DNA of 64,000 nt from assembly GCF_000384655.1 (NCBI RefSeq), contig NZ_ARQI01000124.1:23694-87693 (forward strand), written 5' to 3'. Shown piece after piece: positions 26,932 to 36,725 of the stretch (the stretch's first letter is position 1; each line of letters opens with the position of its first letter). A program made the translations under genes and the position numbers. The notes below the pieces were generated by a model. That model saw only the letters and a program-made list of their open reading frames with translations. It was not told the origin of the DNA and did not search any database. The DNA comes from Brachyspira innocens ATCC 29796. Its GTDB lineage: Bacteria; Spirochaetota; Brachyspiria; Brachyspirales; Brachyspiraceae.

Positions 26932-26959
26932 ATGGTATAAAACAATAATTTTATACCAT
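26932..26959. promoter_or_regulatory. Palindrome upstream of pepD
   Basis: ATGGTATAAAA (26932-26942) pairs with TTTTATACCAT (26949-26959): 11-bp arms with a 6-base loop, in the 401-base gap between divergent pepD and nrdB. It may be an operator. A second weaker inverted repeat (ATGATA/TATCAT) lies at about 26970-26993. The rest of this gap is plain AT-rich DNA apart from the nrdB promoter. Confidence 0.5.
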
Positions 26960-27217
26960 TGTTAAATTATGATACATAAAGCCATATATCATAACAAATA
27001 TTTTTATTTACTTATACTACGAATTTATATTATTAATACTTTTAATAAAACTATTCAAAGTCCTATATTATATAAATACTTCATAAATAATACTTAATTG
27101 TTCTATTTTATAACAATATAGATATGCAGTCAATAATAATGATGAATATTATAATTACAATTGTATAAATATATATGAAAAGTTAAATAAATTTATATTT
27201 ACAGCAGTCAAAATTCC

Positions 27218-27246
27218 TTGACAAATATAAAAAAGAAAATTAGAAT
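27218..27246 (+). promoter_or_regulatory. Promoter of nrdB-nrdA
   Basis: TTGACA (27218-27223), a 17-base spacer and TAGAAT (27241-27246), about 38 bases before the nrdB start. No NrdR-box pair was recognised nearby. Confidence 0.7.
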
Positions 27247-27290
27247 AACTCATCGAATTTTAAATATGTATAAAAAGTTATGAGGGAATT

Positions 27291-28364
27291 ATGAAAGTAG
27301 TAGATATAGATAAAAAACCAGAAAATGAGAAAATATTTTTTGGAGATTTCGGACATTATATAAGAATTGATTCTGTAAGTCATGAAATAGCAAGAAAATT
27401 AAAAGAGGCAAGCGAAGGTAATACTTGGTTTTCTAAAGAAGTTGACTACAAATCTGATAAAACTAGATTTTCTTCACTTCCCGAAGATGCTCAAAGGGCT
27501 TTCAAACTCAATATAGCATATCAGACTTTAATGGACAGCGGTGTTACAAGCGGATTTTCATCTATATTAAACAGAATAGTTACAAGTTCAATATGGTCTA
27601 TACTATATGCAAGAATAGCCATAGAAGAAAATATACATGCAGAAAGTTATTCATACGGACTTTCTGAAGTTTTTGGTCATCAGGCCAGCGAAACATTAGA
27701 TTTGGTATATAATGATGAGTTTGTAAAGCATAGAATGGAAAAAGAAGTTGAATTATTCGGAAATGTTGATGAATTATGTAATATTGAAAACTCTAATGCC
27801 TCATTAGATGAAAAAAAACAAGCTATATTAAAACTATTAATAGGAATATATTTACTTGAAGGTATAAAATTCCCATTCTCTTTTCTTGTAACTTTTACAA
27901 TAAATAACAGTTATGATAATGCTATAGCAGGATTTACAAAAACTATTAAACTAATAGCACATGATGAGCTTAATGTCCATGTACCTACTGGTAAAAATCT
28001 AATGACAATATTAAGAAAAGAAGCTAATCAGGGATTTTCCCACCTATTTAAAAATGGCTGGTTTAATGATACAGCAAGAGCAATAACAGAGTATACAGTT
28101 AATGAAGAGATAAAATGGGCTAAATACCTATTTGACGGCAAAGAAGTTTCTGGAATTAACTCATCTATAAGTGAGCATTTTATTAAATATTGGGCTGGTA
28201 TAAGATTAAAAGATATAGATGTAGAAACCGAATATTTATCTGAGAAGAAATCTGATATAATAGACTGGTTTAACAGCTATAGAGATATAAACAAACAAAA
28301 TGCAGCTTTGCAGGAAACTACTAATACATCGTATCAAAAAGGTGCATTAAAAAACGATTTATAA
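27291..28364 (+). CDS. nrdB: Class I ribonucleoside-diphosphate reductase, beta subunit
   Basis: Ferritin-like radical-generating subunit, 357 residues. Metal ligands can be followed: LMDSGV (first Asp), EENIHAESY (Glu, His and, four residues on, the radical Tyr position), LLEGIKFPFSF (Glu) and AHDELNVH (Glu, His). The Tyr is present, so it is a Tyr-radical type rather than a Tyr-less form. A promoter lies upstream and nrdA follows after 42 bases, so the order is beta before alpha. A class I enzyme needs oxygen for activation, notable in an anaerobe that can meet low oxygen at the gut wall. Confidence 0.95.
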   Translation: MKVVDIDKKPENEKIFFGDFGHYIRIDSVSHEIARKLKEASEGNTWFSKEVDYKSDKTRFSSLPEDAQRAFKLNIAYQTLMDSGVTSGFSSILNRIVTSSIWSILYARIAIEENIHAESYSYGLSEVFGHQASETLDLVYNDEFVKHRMEKEVELFGNVDELCNIENSNASLDEKKQAILKLLIGIYLLEGIKFPFSFLVTFTINNSYDNAIAGFTKTIKLIAHDELNVHVPTGKNLMTILRKEANQGFSHLFKNGWFNDTARAITEYTVNEEIKWAKYLFDGKEVSGINSSISEHFIKYWAGIRLKDIDVETEYLSEKKSDIIDWFNSYRDINKQNAALQETTNTSYQKGALKNDL

Positions 28365-28406
28365 TATAAATTTATAGTTAAAAGCAAAACTAATGGGATA
28401 AAAATT

Positions 28407-30722
28407 ATGATAGAACTTACAAAAGATAAGAAGCATATAATTATAAAAAGGGATGGAAGAGAAGAACCCTTTAATGAAGAAAAATTAAGAAAAGTTATTA
28501 ATTGGGCTACTGGAGGAATAGATGCTTTTACCAATCAGCTTTTGGAAGGACTGAATATTAAAATTAATGATAAAATGAAAATAGAAGTATTGTATGATGA
28601 ACTCATTAATACTGCTGTTAATATGATAAGTCCGCTTTATCCTGTATATGATACTATAGCAGAAAAACTATATTTAATGAAAATATATAAAGAAACATGC
28701 GGGCTTAAAAAAATTGGATCATACCCTCATATAAAAAATTTCCTAAAAAAAGGAATAAAATACAAAATATACGATAAAGATATAGTAAAACTATTTTCTG
28801 ATAAAGAGTTAGATAAAATTAACTCTATGATAGATCCTAATAGAGATTTGCTTTTCACATATAAAGGTTTGGCAATATTTTATAAAAAATACTGTAAAAA
28901 TATAGGTAATAAAAAATTAGAACTTCCTCAAATAACATATATGGCTGCTGCTATGTTTTCTTTTTATAATGATTATTATAAAGGTGAAAATAAAGATAAA
29001 CTTGAAATAAGCAAAGCTGAAAGATTAAAATACATAAAAAAAACTTATGATATGCTTTCAAGACATGAAGTTACATTTGCAACACCAAGAATAGCAAACA
29101 GTATGACTATAAAAGCACAGTTGGCAAGCTGTATATTAAATACCCCAGATGATGATACTTGGAGTTTGAATCAGACTGACGGAAATATGGCATTATACTC
29201 AAAGTTTTCAGGCGGTATTGCTTATGATGCTTCATATATACGTGCTTCAGGGTCTACTATACAAACTAACAGGGGACGTTCTGACGGACCGATACCTTTT
29301 ATAAAAAGAGTAGAACAAACTATATCATCATTTAATCAGGGAGGAGTACGTAAGGGAGCTTGCGTTATTACTTTTCCTTGGTGGCATTTAGATGTATTAG
29401 ACCTTATTATGCTTAAAGATGGCGGAGGAACTGAAGACACTAGAGCCAGAAAATTGGTTTACTCTATTAGAATAAGTAATATATTCAGAGAACGTGTTAA
29501 TAAAGATGGCTATGTAACATTATTTGACCCTAAAGAAACTCCGCTTCTTAATGAAGAATATGGAGAAAAATTTAATGTTGCTTATATGTATTATGAAAGT
29601 AAATCTTCTATAAGAAAAAAGAAAATTAAAGCTAAAGATTTACTCTTTCAAATATTAAAAGTAAGACAGGAAACAGGAAATTTATATCTTACTTTTGTAG
29701 ACAATATCAATGAACAGAATATGGTTAATAAATTTGTAGGGGCTTCTAACCTTTGTCAGGAAATTGTTATACCATCATATCCTTCAAAACTTATAGATGA
29801 AAAATATGTTATAAATGAAGAAGGAGAATATGAAATTATACAAAGAAAAAAGAGCGGTGAAATAGGCATATGTAATTTGGTGTCTATAAATTTAATGTCT
29901 TGGGTAAACTTTGATGAAGAAAAGAAAAAATCATTCTGCTATACTCTTTTAAGAGGCTGCGATAATATAATAGATACACAGTTTTATCCAGTTAAAGAGG
30001 GAGAAATAGCAAATAAGAAAAACAGACCTATTGGTATAGGAGTTATAAACTACGCAAATCTTCTTGCTTCTAATAAATTAAAATACACTGACAGAGAGGC
30101 TTTGGAGTTTACAAATAAGGTATTTGATGATTTATACTATCATATATATCAAGCTTCAAATATACTCGCAAAAGAAAGAGGACCTTATAAAACATTTAAT
30201 GAATCAAAATGGAAAGACGGACTTACTCCTTTTCATATGTCATTATTAAATAAAAGCAACAAACTAAATGTATCTTTAGATAAAGATAAATGGGATAAAC
30301 TTGCAGAAGAAATAAAAACAAGCGGAGTACGTTTTTCATTCCATGGGGCTATAGCACCAACTGCTACATCAGGTAAAAGTGTATCTGCTACAGAATCAAT
30401 AGAGCCTATAGTAGATTTATTCTTTGTAGAAGAAGGTATACAAACTCTTCCTAGTTTAGTGCCTAATATAAAAAAGAACAGAGAATATTATCAGAGATGC
30501 TGGTCTATACCTGCTAAAACTATTATAGAGCTTGCTGCTGTAAGACAAAGATATATAGATCAGTCTCAGTCATTAAATCTTTATTATGTAAAGCCTGATT
30601 CTGCCAAAGAGCTTTGGGACGATATTCAATATGCTATGGATTTGGGGCTTAAAACATTATACTATATGAAAACGCCTAAATCCAACTTTGAGCTAGAAGA
30701 AGTTTGTGAGTCATGTACATAA
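28407..30722 (+). CDS. nrdA: Class I ribonucleoside-diphosphate reductase, alpha subunit
   Basis: Catalytic subunit of 771 residues that reduces ribonucleoside diphosphates. An N-terminal ATP-cone (IIIKRDGREEPFNEEKLRKVI, about 10-100) implies allosteric activity control. The active-site cysteines are in AQLASCILNTP and ASNLCQEIVIPS, and the C-terminal redox pair is CESC two residues from the end. The GTIQTNRGRSDGPI-like region lies near residue 285. It ends at a strong terminator and is transcribed with nrdB. Confidence 0.95.
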   Translation: MIELTKDKKHIIIKRDGREEPFNEEKLRKVINWATGGIDAFTNQLLEGLNIKINDKMKIEVLYDELINTAVNMISPLYPVYDTIAEKLYLMKIYKETCGLKKIGSYPHIKNFLKKGIKYKIYDKDIVKLFSDKELDKINSMIDPNRDLLFTYKGLAIFYKKYCKNIGNKKLELPQITYMAAAMFSFYNDYYKGENKDKLEISKAERLKYIKKTYDMLSRHEVTFATPRIANSMTIKAQLASCILNTPDDDTWSLNQTDGNMALYSKFSGGIAYDASYIRASGSTIQTNRGRSDGPIPFIKRVEQTISSFNQGGVRKGACVITFPWWHLDVLDLIMLKDGGGTEDTRARKLVYSIRISNIFRERVNKDGYVTLFDPKETPLLNEEYGEKFNVAYMYYESKSSIRKKKIKAKDLLFQILKVRQETGNLYLTFVDNINEQNMVNKFVGASNLCQEIVIPSYPSKLIDEKYVINEEGEYEIIQRKKSGEIGICNLVSINLMSWVNFDEEKKKSFCYTLLRGCDNIIDTQFYPVKEGEIANKKNRPIGIGVINYANLLASNKLKYTDREALEFTNKVFDDLYYHIYQASNILAKERGPYKTFNESKWKDGLTPFHMSLLNKSNKLNVSLDKDKWDKLAEEIKTSGVRFSFHGAIAPTATSGKSVSATESIEPIVDLFFVEEGIQTLPSLVPNIKKNREYYQRCWSIPAKTIIELAAVRQRYIDQSQSLNLYYVKPDSAKELWDDIQYAMDLGLKTLYYMKTPKSNFELEEVCESCT

Positions 30723-30751
30723 TTATATTTATCATATAAATTTAAAAAAAT

Positions 30752-30779
30752 GAGAGGCGGTTAATACCGCCTCTTTTTT
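30752..30779 (+). terminator. Terminator after nrdA
   Basis: GAGGCGG (30754-30760) pairs with CCGCCTC (30767-30773), a 6-base loop, then TTTTTT. A textbook intrinsic terminator. Confidence 0.92.
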
Positions 30780-30816
30780 AACCTCGTATATTATATTTTA
30801 TGGAATTATATAAAAA

Positions 30817-31350
30817 TTATCTATAATAGTAATATCTCATTCTATATGTGTTTAATTGCTGTAATTGTTCATCTGTTAGAACATCAAGCATAGAAACATC
30901 TTTTTCTATTCTAAGATAGTCTATTTCTTTTTCTAGATCTTTCTTTTGACTTATTAAATCTTTTACTACATTTAAGTCTATATCTATTTTTTCTCTTTCA
31001 ATTTTAAATTTATAATCTATATTTCTTTTTTGATATTCTAGATCATTAATTTTTAGTTCATATTCATAAGCAATAGAACTCATTTCGTTAAGCTGTTCAT
31101 CTGACAAATATATACCAGCATTTCTGCACATTCTGTATATATCGCCTTTAGGTCCTCCTGCTCTAGGTCTTGGAGCTGGTTCTCTAACTCTAGTTTCTCT
31201 CTCTCTTGGTGCAGCTTCTCTTCTATCTCTTGGTTCTGCTTCATATCTTCTCCTATCACCAGCAGCAGGATCTGGAGGAGGCACTTGAGCAAAAACCATA
31301 GATGACATTAAAGTTATAATAAGTGTTGTTAATAATATTTTTGTTTTCAT
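30817..31350 (-). CDS. Spy/CpxP-like periplasmic protein with Pro/Arg-rich segment
   Basis: A 177-residue exported protein: signal peptide ending MVFAQ, then a Pro/Arg/Glu-rich segment (about 25-68), then helices with a long charged coil. Two LTxxQ-type motifs are visible (LSDEQLNEM and LTDEQLQQL) as in Spy/CpxP/ZraP proteins, which are periplasmic chaperones or metal/stress sensors. It ends in a run of Tyr and Arg (YRMRYYYYR). It is a single-gene unit between nrdA and aconitase. The assignment is by motif and architecture. Confidence 0.65.
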   Translation of the reverse strand: MKTKILLTTLIITLMSSMVFAQVPPPDPAAGDRRRYEAEPRDRREAAPRERETRVREPAPRPRAGGPKGDIYRMCRNAGIYLSDEQLNEMSSIAYEYELKINDLEYQKRNIDYKFKIEREKIDIDLNVVKDLISQKKDLEKEIDYLRIEKDVSMLDVLTDEQLQQLNTYRMRYYYYR

Positions 31351-31524
31351 TGATTAATCTCCTACTTTTAATTTTTTTATTTGATTGTTTCTATTTGCTT
31401 TATTAGACGAACAGTATAAATAAAAGTTCCTAAAAAAATAAAAAAATTATAATGCTATTGATAAAAAATGAATATTGTTATATAGTAATACTCTATAGCA
31501 ATATTATTATAAAAGGTATTAATC

Positions 31525-33780
31525 ATGGAAATTTACGATATTGAAATGATAAGAAATTTTTATTCAAACTATTCTAACAAAGTTAATAATGTAAAACAAA
31601 AATTAAACAGAGCATTAACATTATCAGAAAAAATATTATACGCTCACCTATACGATGAAAAAAATATAAAAGATTTTAAAAGGGGAGAAGATTACGCAGA
31701 TTTTAGACCAGACAGAGTGGCAATGCAGGACGCTACAGCTCAAATGGCATTACTTCAATTTATGAATGCTGGAAAAACATCTTCTGCCGTACCTGCTACA
31801 ATACACTGCGATCACTTGATAGAAGCATGCAAAGGTGCTGAAGAAGATTTGAAAAATGCACTTAATATAAATAAAGAAGTTTATAATTTTTTGGAAAGTG
31901 TTGCAAAAAAATACGGACTTGGTTTTTGGGAAGCAGGTTCTGGTATAATACATCAAATAGTATTAGAAAATTACGCTTTTCCTGCAGGCATGATGATAGG
32001 TACAGACTCTCATACTCCTAATGCGGGTGGACTAGGAATGCTTGCTATAGGTGTTGGCGGAGCTGATGCTGTGGACGTTATGACTGGAATGGAATGGGAA
32101 TTAAAAATACCTAATATAATAGGCGTAAAATTAACAGGTTCTTTAAACGGCTGGGCTAGTGCTAAAGATGTTATATTAAAATTGGCAGGCATTTTAACAG
32201 TAAAGGGAGGCACTAATTCTATTATAGAATATTTCGGAGAAGGTGCTTCTACCCTATCCGCTGCTGGAAAGGCTTCTATATGCAATATGGGTGCGGAAGT
32301 GGGAGCTACTACTTCAATATTTCCTTATGATAATAATATAAAAGAATATTTAATTGCTACAGGACGTGAAGAGGTGGCAAAATTAGCAGAAGAAAATATT
32401 GACAACTTAAAAGCTGATAAAGAAGTATATGATAATCCAGAAAAATATTATGATAAAATAATAGAAATCAATTTATCCGAATTAGAACCGTACTTAAACG
32501 GACCATTTACCCCAGATGCTGCATGCACAATAAGTGAGTTCGCTAAAAAGGTAGAAGAAAATAAATACCCTACTGCTATGGAAGTCGGATTAATAGGTTC
32601 TTGTACTAATTCTTCTTATCATGATTTAAGTAAAGCTGCTTCTATTGCACGTCAGGTTATAGATAAAAAATTAAAAGTAAAATCAAAAATAATTATTAAT
32701 CCCGGTTCTGAAGCGTCATATAATGCTGCATTAAGAGACGGTATAATAGATGACTTCAAAAAAATTGGTGCTGTTATAATGACTAATGCCTGCGGACCTT
32801 GTATAGGACAATGGAACAGACAGGAGAAAGACAACACAAGAGCAAACTCTATAGTAACATCTTTTAATAGAAACTTTGCAAAACGTGCAGACGGTAATCC
32901 TAATACTCATGCATTTGTTGCTTCTCCAGAAACTGTAATGGCTTTGAGTATAGCAGGCGATTTGAGATTTAATCCACTTAAAGATACACTTACAAATGAA
33001 GAAGGAAAAGAAGTTAAACTCGATGCCCCTATAGGAATAGCTTTACCAAAAAACGGATTAAACACAGAAAATAAAAAAAGACAGAATAATCCAGACCAAA
33101 AAATTGAAATTGTAATAGATGAAGATTCTAAACGCTTACAATTATTAAAGCCTTTTGATAAATTCAATATTAATGATTTTAATAATATGCCTCTCTTAAT
33201 AAAAGTTAAAGGTAAATGCACTACAGATCATATATCAATGGCTGGACCTTGGCTAAAATTCAGAGGACATTTAGAAAATATATCAGACAATATGTTAATG
33301 GGAGCCGTTAATTTCTTTAATGATAAAACAAACTCTGTATTCAATCAATTAAATAATGATTATGAAGAAGTTTCAAAAACAGCTAAAGAATACAAACAAA
33401 AAAATATATCATCTGTAGTAGTAGCAGAAGAAAATTACGGAGAAGGTTCAAGCAGGGAACATGCTGCAATGGAGCCTAGATTTTTGAATGTTAAAGCAGT
33501 TCTTGCTAAAAGTTTTGCTAGGATACATGAAACAAACTTAAAAAAACAAGGTATGCTTGCCATAACTTTTAAAGATAAAGATGATTATAATAAAATACAG
33601 GAAAAAGACAAAATAACTATATTAGGACTTGATAATTTTAAGCCTAAACAAAACTTAACTGTTAAACTTATTCATGAAGATGGAAGAGAAGATACATTTG
33701 AGGTTATGCATACATATAATGAAGCACAGATTGAATGGTTTAAAAACGGCGGGGCTTTGAACACTTTAATGAAAAATTAA
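31525..33780 (+). CDS. Aconitate hydratase, mitochondrial-type
   Basis: Converts citrate to isocitrate, 751 residues, the size of mitochondrial-type aconitases rather than bacterial AcnA (about 890) or AcnB. The 4Fe-4S ligands are in GSCTNSSY and ACGPCIGQW, and active-site motifs are [21 protein letters not shown] and [12 protein letters not shown]. Its partners icd and gltA lie at 37753-40432, split from it by the ankyrin/Rpn block. A similar trio of mitochondrial-like aconitase, IDH and citrate synthase is known from Bacteroides, so transfer between gut bacteria is plausible. Confidence 0.94.
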   Translation: MEIYDIEMIRNFYSNYSNKVNNVKQKLNRALTLSEKILYAHLYDEKNIKDFKRGEDYADFRPDRVAMQDATAQMALLQFMNAGKTSSAVPATIHCDHLIEACKGAEEDLKNALNINKEVYNFLESVAKKYGLGFWEAGSGIIHQIVLENYAFPAGMMIGTDSHTPNAGGLGMLAIGVGGADAVDVMTGMEWELKIPNIIGVKLTGSLNGWASAKDVILKLAGILTVKGGTNSIIEYFGEGASTLSAAGKASICNMGAEVGATTSIFPYDNNIKEYLIATGREEVAKLAEENIDNLKADKEVYDNPEKYYDKIIEINLSELEPYLNGPFTPDAACTISEFAKKVEENKYPTAMEVGLIGSCTNSSYHDLSKAASIARQVIDKKLKVKSKIIINPGSEASYNAALRDGIIDDFKKIGAVIMTNACGPCIGQWNRQEKDNTRANSIVTSFNRNFAKRADGNPNTHAFVASPETVMALSIAGDLRFNPLKDTLTNEEGKEVKLDAPIGIALPKNGLNTENKKRQNNPDQKIEIVIDEDSKRLQLLKPFDKFNINDFNNMPLLIKVKGKCTTDHISMAGPWLKFRGHLENISDNMLMGAVNFFNDKTNSVFNQLNNDYEEVSKTAKEYKQKNISSVVVAEENYGEGSSREHAAMEPRFLNVKAVLAKSFARIHETNLKKQGMLAITFKDKDDYNKIQEKDKITILGLDNFKPKQNLTVKLIHEDGREDTFEVMHTYNEAQIEWFKNGGALNTLMKN

Positions 33781-33977
33781 GTTTAAGTTATAAAGTTAAT
33801 TAAATGTACGGCATATCTTAAATGTAAGATTTAAGTTATTTGTATATTAGAGCTGTTGAAATTTTATAAATGTATACATCTAATTATAAAATATATAATA
33901 TGATTTTATCTAAATAAATAATATATAAAAATGCAGTCTTTTTGCTTCTTTGTGTCACGCCACAGGCGGACAGCGTC

Positions 33978-34008
33978 CAAAAGAAGTGGGGTTTGGGGCA
34001 AAGCCCCA
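33978..34008. repeat. Dispersed G+C-rich repeat (inverted copy of the MITE core)
   Basis: Thirty-one bases that match the reverse complement of 23099-23129 with one mismatch, including the hairpin GGGGC-AAA-GCCCC. It sits in the 379-base gap between aconitase and the first ankyrin gene; the rest of that gap is AT-rich apart from a short G+C-rich lead-in at about 33954-33977. No TIRs are seen around this copy. Confidence 0.75.
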
Positions 34009-34102
34009 ATCATTAAAACTGTAAACATTATTTTAAATTTATTGTATAAACATATCATTATATGTATGTATAAAATTGTAACATATCTATTAATTTAAAA
34101 AA

Positions 34103-34131
34103 TTGACAAAGCAAAAATGTTTTACTATAAT
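34103..34131 (+). promoter_or_regulatory. Consensus promoter of the first ankyrin gene
   Basis: A perfect TTGACA (34103-34108), a 17-base spacer and TATAAT (34126-34131), 29 bases before the ATG. It is the strongest sigma-70 match noticed in the window. Confidence 0.85.
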
Positions 34132-34159
34132 TAGTAATATAAAAATTGGGGATCATTTT

Positions 34160-35245
34160 ATGAAAAAAATAATTATAACGGCTTTAATATTAATTGGTAT
34201 AATAAATATAATAAGCTGCGGTTCTGGTAAAAGCGAAAAAACAAATAATTCAGAAGTAAATAATGAAAATAAATTAAATAATAATGAAGAAATCTATCAG
34301 GGATATGCTTCTAATGATATGTGGAGTATATATAAAACTACAATGTTAGAAGATGAAGAAAAATTATTTAATGAAATTGATTCTATAAAGGATAAAAAAT
34401 CTTTCGATGAATGGCAATTAAAAAATCCGAGTAAATCTTCTTTAGTATTTGCCATTGATAAATTTCCTACAGAAGAAAAAGCTATCGAATTAATATATTA
34501 TGGTGCTGATGTAAATATGAAAGATGATAATGACAGTAGGACTCCTTTAGAATTAGCTTCAGAAAATGGATATTTGAAACTTGTAAAAGAACTTATCAAA
34601 CAAGGTGCTGATGTAAATTTTAGAGAAGATGAAGGAGATATAGACGCTTTATATTATGCAGTAGAGTCTGAAAAAAATTATCATTTGGAAGTAGTGAATG
34701 AATTATTAAATGCAGGAGCAGACACTGATATTATTTATGGGACTAAAGAAGAAAATGAAGATAATATATTATATCCTGCTATAAAAAGATGCAATTTAGA
34801 AAAAGTTAAACTTCTTACTGAACATGGAGCTGATATAAATTATTCAAATTTTGAGTACGGTCCTGTAATTGCTTATGCTATTTCTCAAGAATGTATTGAT
34901 ATAGTAAAATATTTAGTTTCTCAAGGTGCTGACCCTGCTATGACATATACCAATGGTTATTCATATTCAGGTAAAAGTTATTCATTACTTAATGCTGCAG
35001 TAGGAAATAAAACTACAGAAATAGCAGAATATTTAATAGAACAAGGTGCTGATATTAATACTCAAACTGATAGTGTTTCTGATTTACCTTTAATATTTAT
35101 TGCTCTTAGAGCTAAAAATATTGAACTAACTAAACTTTTGATAGAGAAAGGTGCAGATACTTCTGTTGTTGATAAAGACGGAAAAACAATTTTTGATTTA
35201 GCTAAAGAACAAGGCTATGATGAGATTGCAGCTTTAGAGAAATAA
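34160..35245 (+). CDS. Ankyrin-repeat lipoprotein (copy 1)
   Basis: A 361-residue lipoprotein. The start at 34160 follows GGGG 8 bases away; a longer frame from 34103 runs over the promoter and is rejected. The signal ends at the lipobox NIISC, followed by an Asn/Glu-rich linker, then about six ankyrin repeats from residue 90 to the end (for example TPLELASENGYLKLVKEL and EIAEYLIEQGADINTQT). Ankyrin repeats bind proteins; the lipid anchor suggests periplasmic or surface location. It is a near relative of the gene at 35521, sharing the opening nucleotides. Confidence 0.9.
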   Translation: MKKIIITALILIGIINIISCGSGKSEKTNNSEVNNENKLNNNEEIYQGYASNDMWSIYKTTMLEDEEKLFNEIDSIKDKKSFDEWQLKNPSKSSLVFAIDKFPTEEKAIELIYYGADVNMKDDNDSRTPLELASENGYLKLVKELIKQGADVNFREDEGDIDALYYAVESEKNYHLEVVNELLNAGADTDIIYGTKEENEDNILYPAIKRCNLEKVKLLTEHGADINYSNFEYGPVIAYAISQECIDIVKYLVSQGADPAMTYTNGYSYSGKSYSLLNAAVGNKTTEIAEYLIEQGADINTQTDSVSDLPLIFIALRAKNIELTKLLIEKGADTSVVDKDGKTIFDLAKEQGYDEIAALEK

Positions 35246-35252
35246 TAAAGTG

Positions 35253-35404
35253 AGAAAAAGCCGCCTCGATAAGTCATTATCGAGGGGATCATAGGCTTTT
35301 TCGAGCATAACAACAATAAATAAAAAATCGAGCAGCTGATAACTTTAGTTGTCAGCTATATTAAAAATAAAAAATTGAGCGTCTATCAGCTAAAAGCTGA
35401 TAGA
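35253..35404. repeat. Cluster of three hairpins with a dispersed 19-base repeat
   Basis: After ankyrin copy 1 come GAAAAAGCC...GGCTTTTTC enclosing CCTCGATAA/TTATCGAGG (35253-35302), then AGCTGA...TCAGCT (about 35333-35356), then TCTATCAGCT/AGCTGATAGA (35382-35404). Between the first two lies TCGAGCATAACAACAATAA (35301-35319), which recurs at 36682-36700 and, inverted, at 42905-42921 and 42977-42991. The first hairpin probably terminates copy 1. Confidence 0.7.
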
Positions 35405-35520
35405 GATTTTAAAGCTAGATTTTTTATATATAATAATAAGTTTATCAAAATTAGTATTTTATTTACTTTTATATTTAGTTGTGATATTATAATAAAAAAT
35501 AATGATTAAGGGGTAATTAA

Positions 35521-36618
35521 ATGAAAAAAATAATTATAACGGCTTTAATATTAATCAGTATAATAAGCTGTAATTCTAAAAAAACTGATAGTACAGAAGT
35601 AACTGCAAACACTAATGCCGTTAATACCAATAATACAGAAATATCTAATAATGATGAATATGCTGAAGATAATAATACTGAGGAAATTAATACTGATACT
35701 GAAGAAATTAGTGAAGTACCAGAATGGGATTTGGAGGCTTTTAATGATCTTAAAAATGTAAAAGATGCAGAGTCTCTAAAAAGCTGGGAAGAAAAACATG
35801 GGGAAAGAAGTTTAATAATGGCAGTAAAATACGGTGATAAAAAAATGGTTACTGAATTACTTTCTTATGGTGCTAATGCTGATCAGACTTATGTTGATAA
35901 TGATAGTCCATTAAAAACAGCTTCTGCAAAGGGAGATTTAGAACTTGTAAAAGAGTTTATAAAAAGAGGGGCAAATGTTAATTTTAGAGGAGAAGGAAAT
36001 ATTGATGCTTTACATTTAGCAGTAATGTCTACAAATGAAAATAGTTTAAAAATAATGAAAGAATTATTAGATGCAGGTGCTAAAGTAGATATTGAGTACG
36101 GCTGGGAAGAACCTGTTCCTATATTATTTGAAACAATTGGATATGTTGGAGAATCAAAATGTTATTTAGAAAAATTTAAAATGCTTGCTGAATATGGAGC
36201 TGATATAAATTATGTTGATAATTATGGCGGATATCCTTTAATTCATTATGCTGTTCAGTCAGGCTGTTTAGATATAGTAAAATACTTAGTTTCAAAAGGC
36301 ACTGACCCTGCTATGAAATATGAACTTGAAGAATACTATCCAAATGTAAATATCTCATTATTGGCTGGAACTCTTTATAATAGTGATACAGAAATGGCAA
36401 AGTATTTAATAGAGCAAGGTGCCGATGTAAATACTCCTATACCTTCAGAAGATGGTTATCCTTTACTGCTTCAGGCTATTGACAATGGAAATACATCACT
36501 CGTAAAACTTTTAATAGAGAATGGAGCAGACACTACAGTTGTAAATAAGGAAAAGAAGACAGTATTTGATATAGCTAGAGAAAAAGGCTATGATGATATT
36601 GTAGCTTTAGAAAAATAA
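35521..36618 (+). CDS. Ankyrin-repeat lipoprotein (copy 2)
   Basis: A 365-residue lipoprotein paralogous to 34160-35245. The first 11 residues (MKKIIITALIL) are identical, the lipobox is SIISC, and an acidic Asn/Thr-rich linker (about 20-65) precedes about six ankyrin repeats (for example SPLKTASAKGDLELVKEFIKRGANVNF and EMAKYLIEQGADVNTP). AAGGGG lies before the ATG. Tandem duplication followed by divergence is the simplest history. The binding partner is unknown. Confidence 0.9.
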   Translation: MKKIIITALILISIISCNSKKTDSTEVTANTNAVNTNNTEISNNDEYAEDNNTEEINTDTEEISEVPEWDLEAFNDLKNVKDAESLKSWEEKHGERSLIMAVKYGDKKMVTELLSYGANADQTYVDNDSPLKTASAKGDLELVKEFIKRGANVNFRGEGNIDALHLAVMSTNENSLKIMKELLDAGAKVDIEYGWEEPVPILFETIGYVGESKCYLEKFKMLAEYGADINYVDNYGGYPLIHYAVQSGCLDIVKYLVSKGTDPAMKYELEEYYPNVNISLLAGTLYNSDTEMAKYLIEQGADVNTPIPSEDGYPLLLQAIDNGNTSLVKLLIENGADTTVVNKEKKTVFDIAREKGYDDIVALEK

Positions 36619-36681
36619 TATAAGCGAGCCTACCGAGTAGGTACCCTTTGGGTAGCCAGCAAATAAATTTATTTATTCATT

Positions 36682-36719
36682 GCGAGCATAACAACAATAA
36701 AAGGCTTTAGAGAAATAAT
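36682..36719 (+). repeat. Dispersed repeat plus remnant of an ankyrin gene 3' end
   Basis: GCGAGCATAACAACAATAA (36682-36700) is followed by GCTTTAGAGAAATAAT (36704-36719), identical to the last 16 bases around the copy 1 stop (35231-35246). This suggests a third ankyrin gene or its tail was here and was lost by recombination. A G+C-rich hairpin region (36627-36660) containing ACCGAGTAGGTACC, shared with the MITE core, lies just before. Confidence 0.55.
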
Positions 36720-36725
36720 GAAATT

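Noticed and set aside
35253..35404. A CRISPR-like array from the repeated hairpins.
   Set aside because: The hairpins differ in sequence and spacing and there are no regular repeats or spacers.
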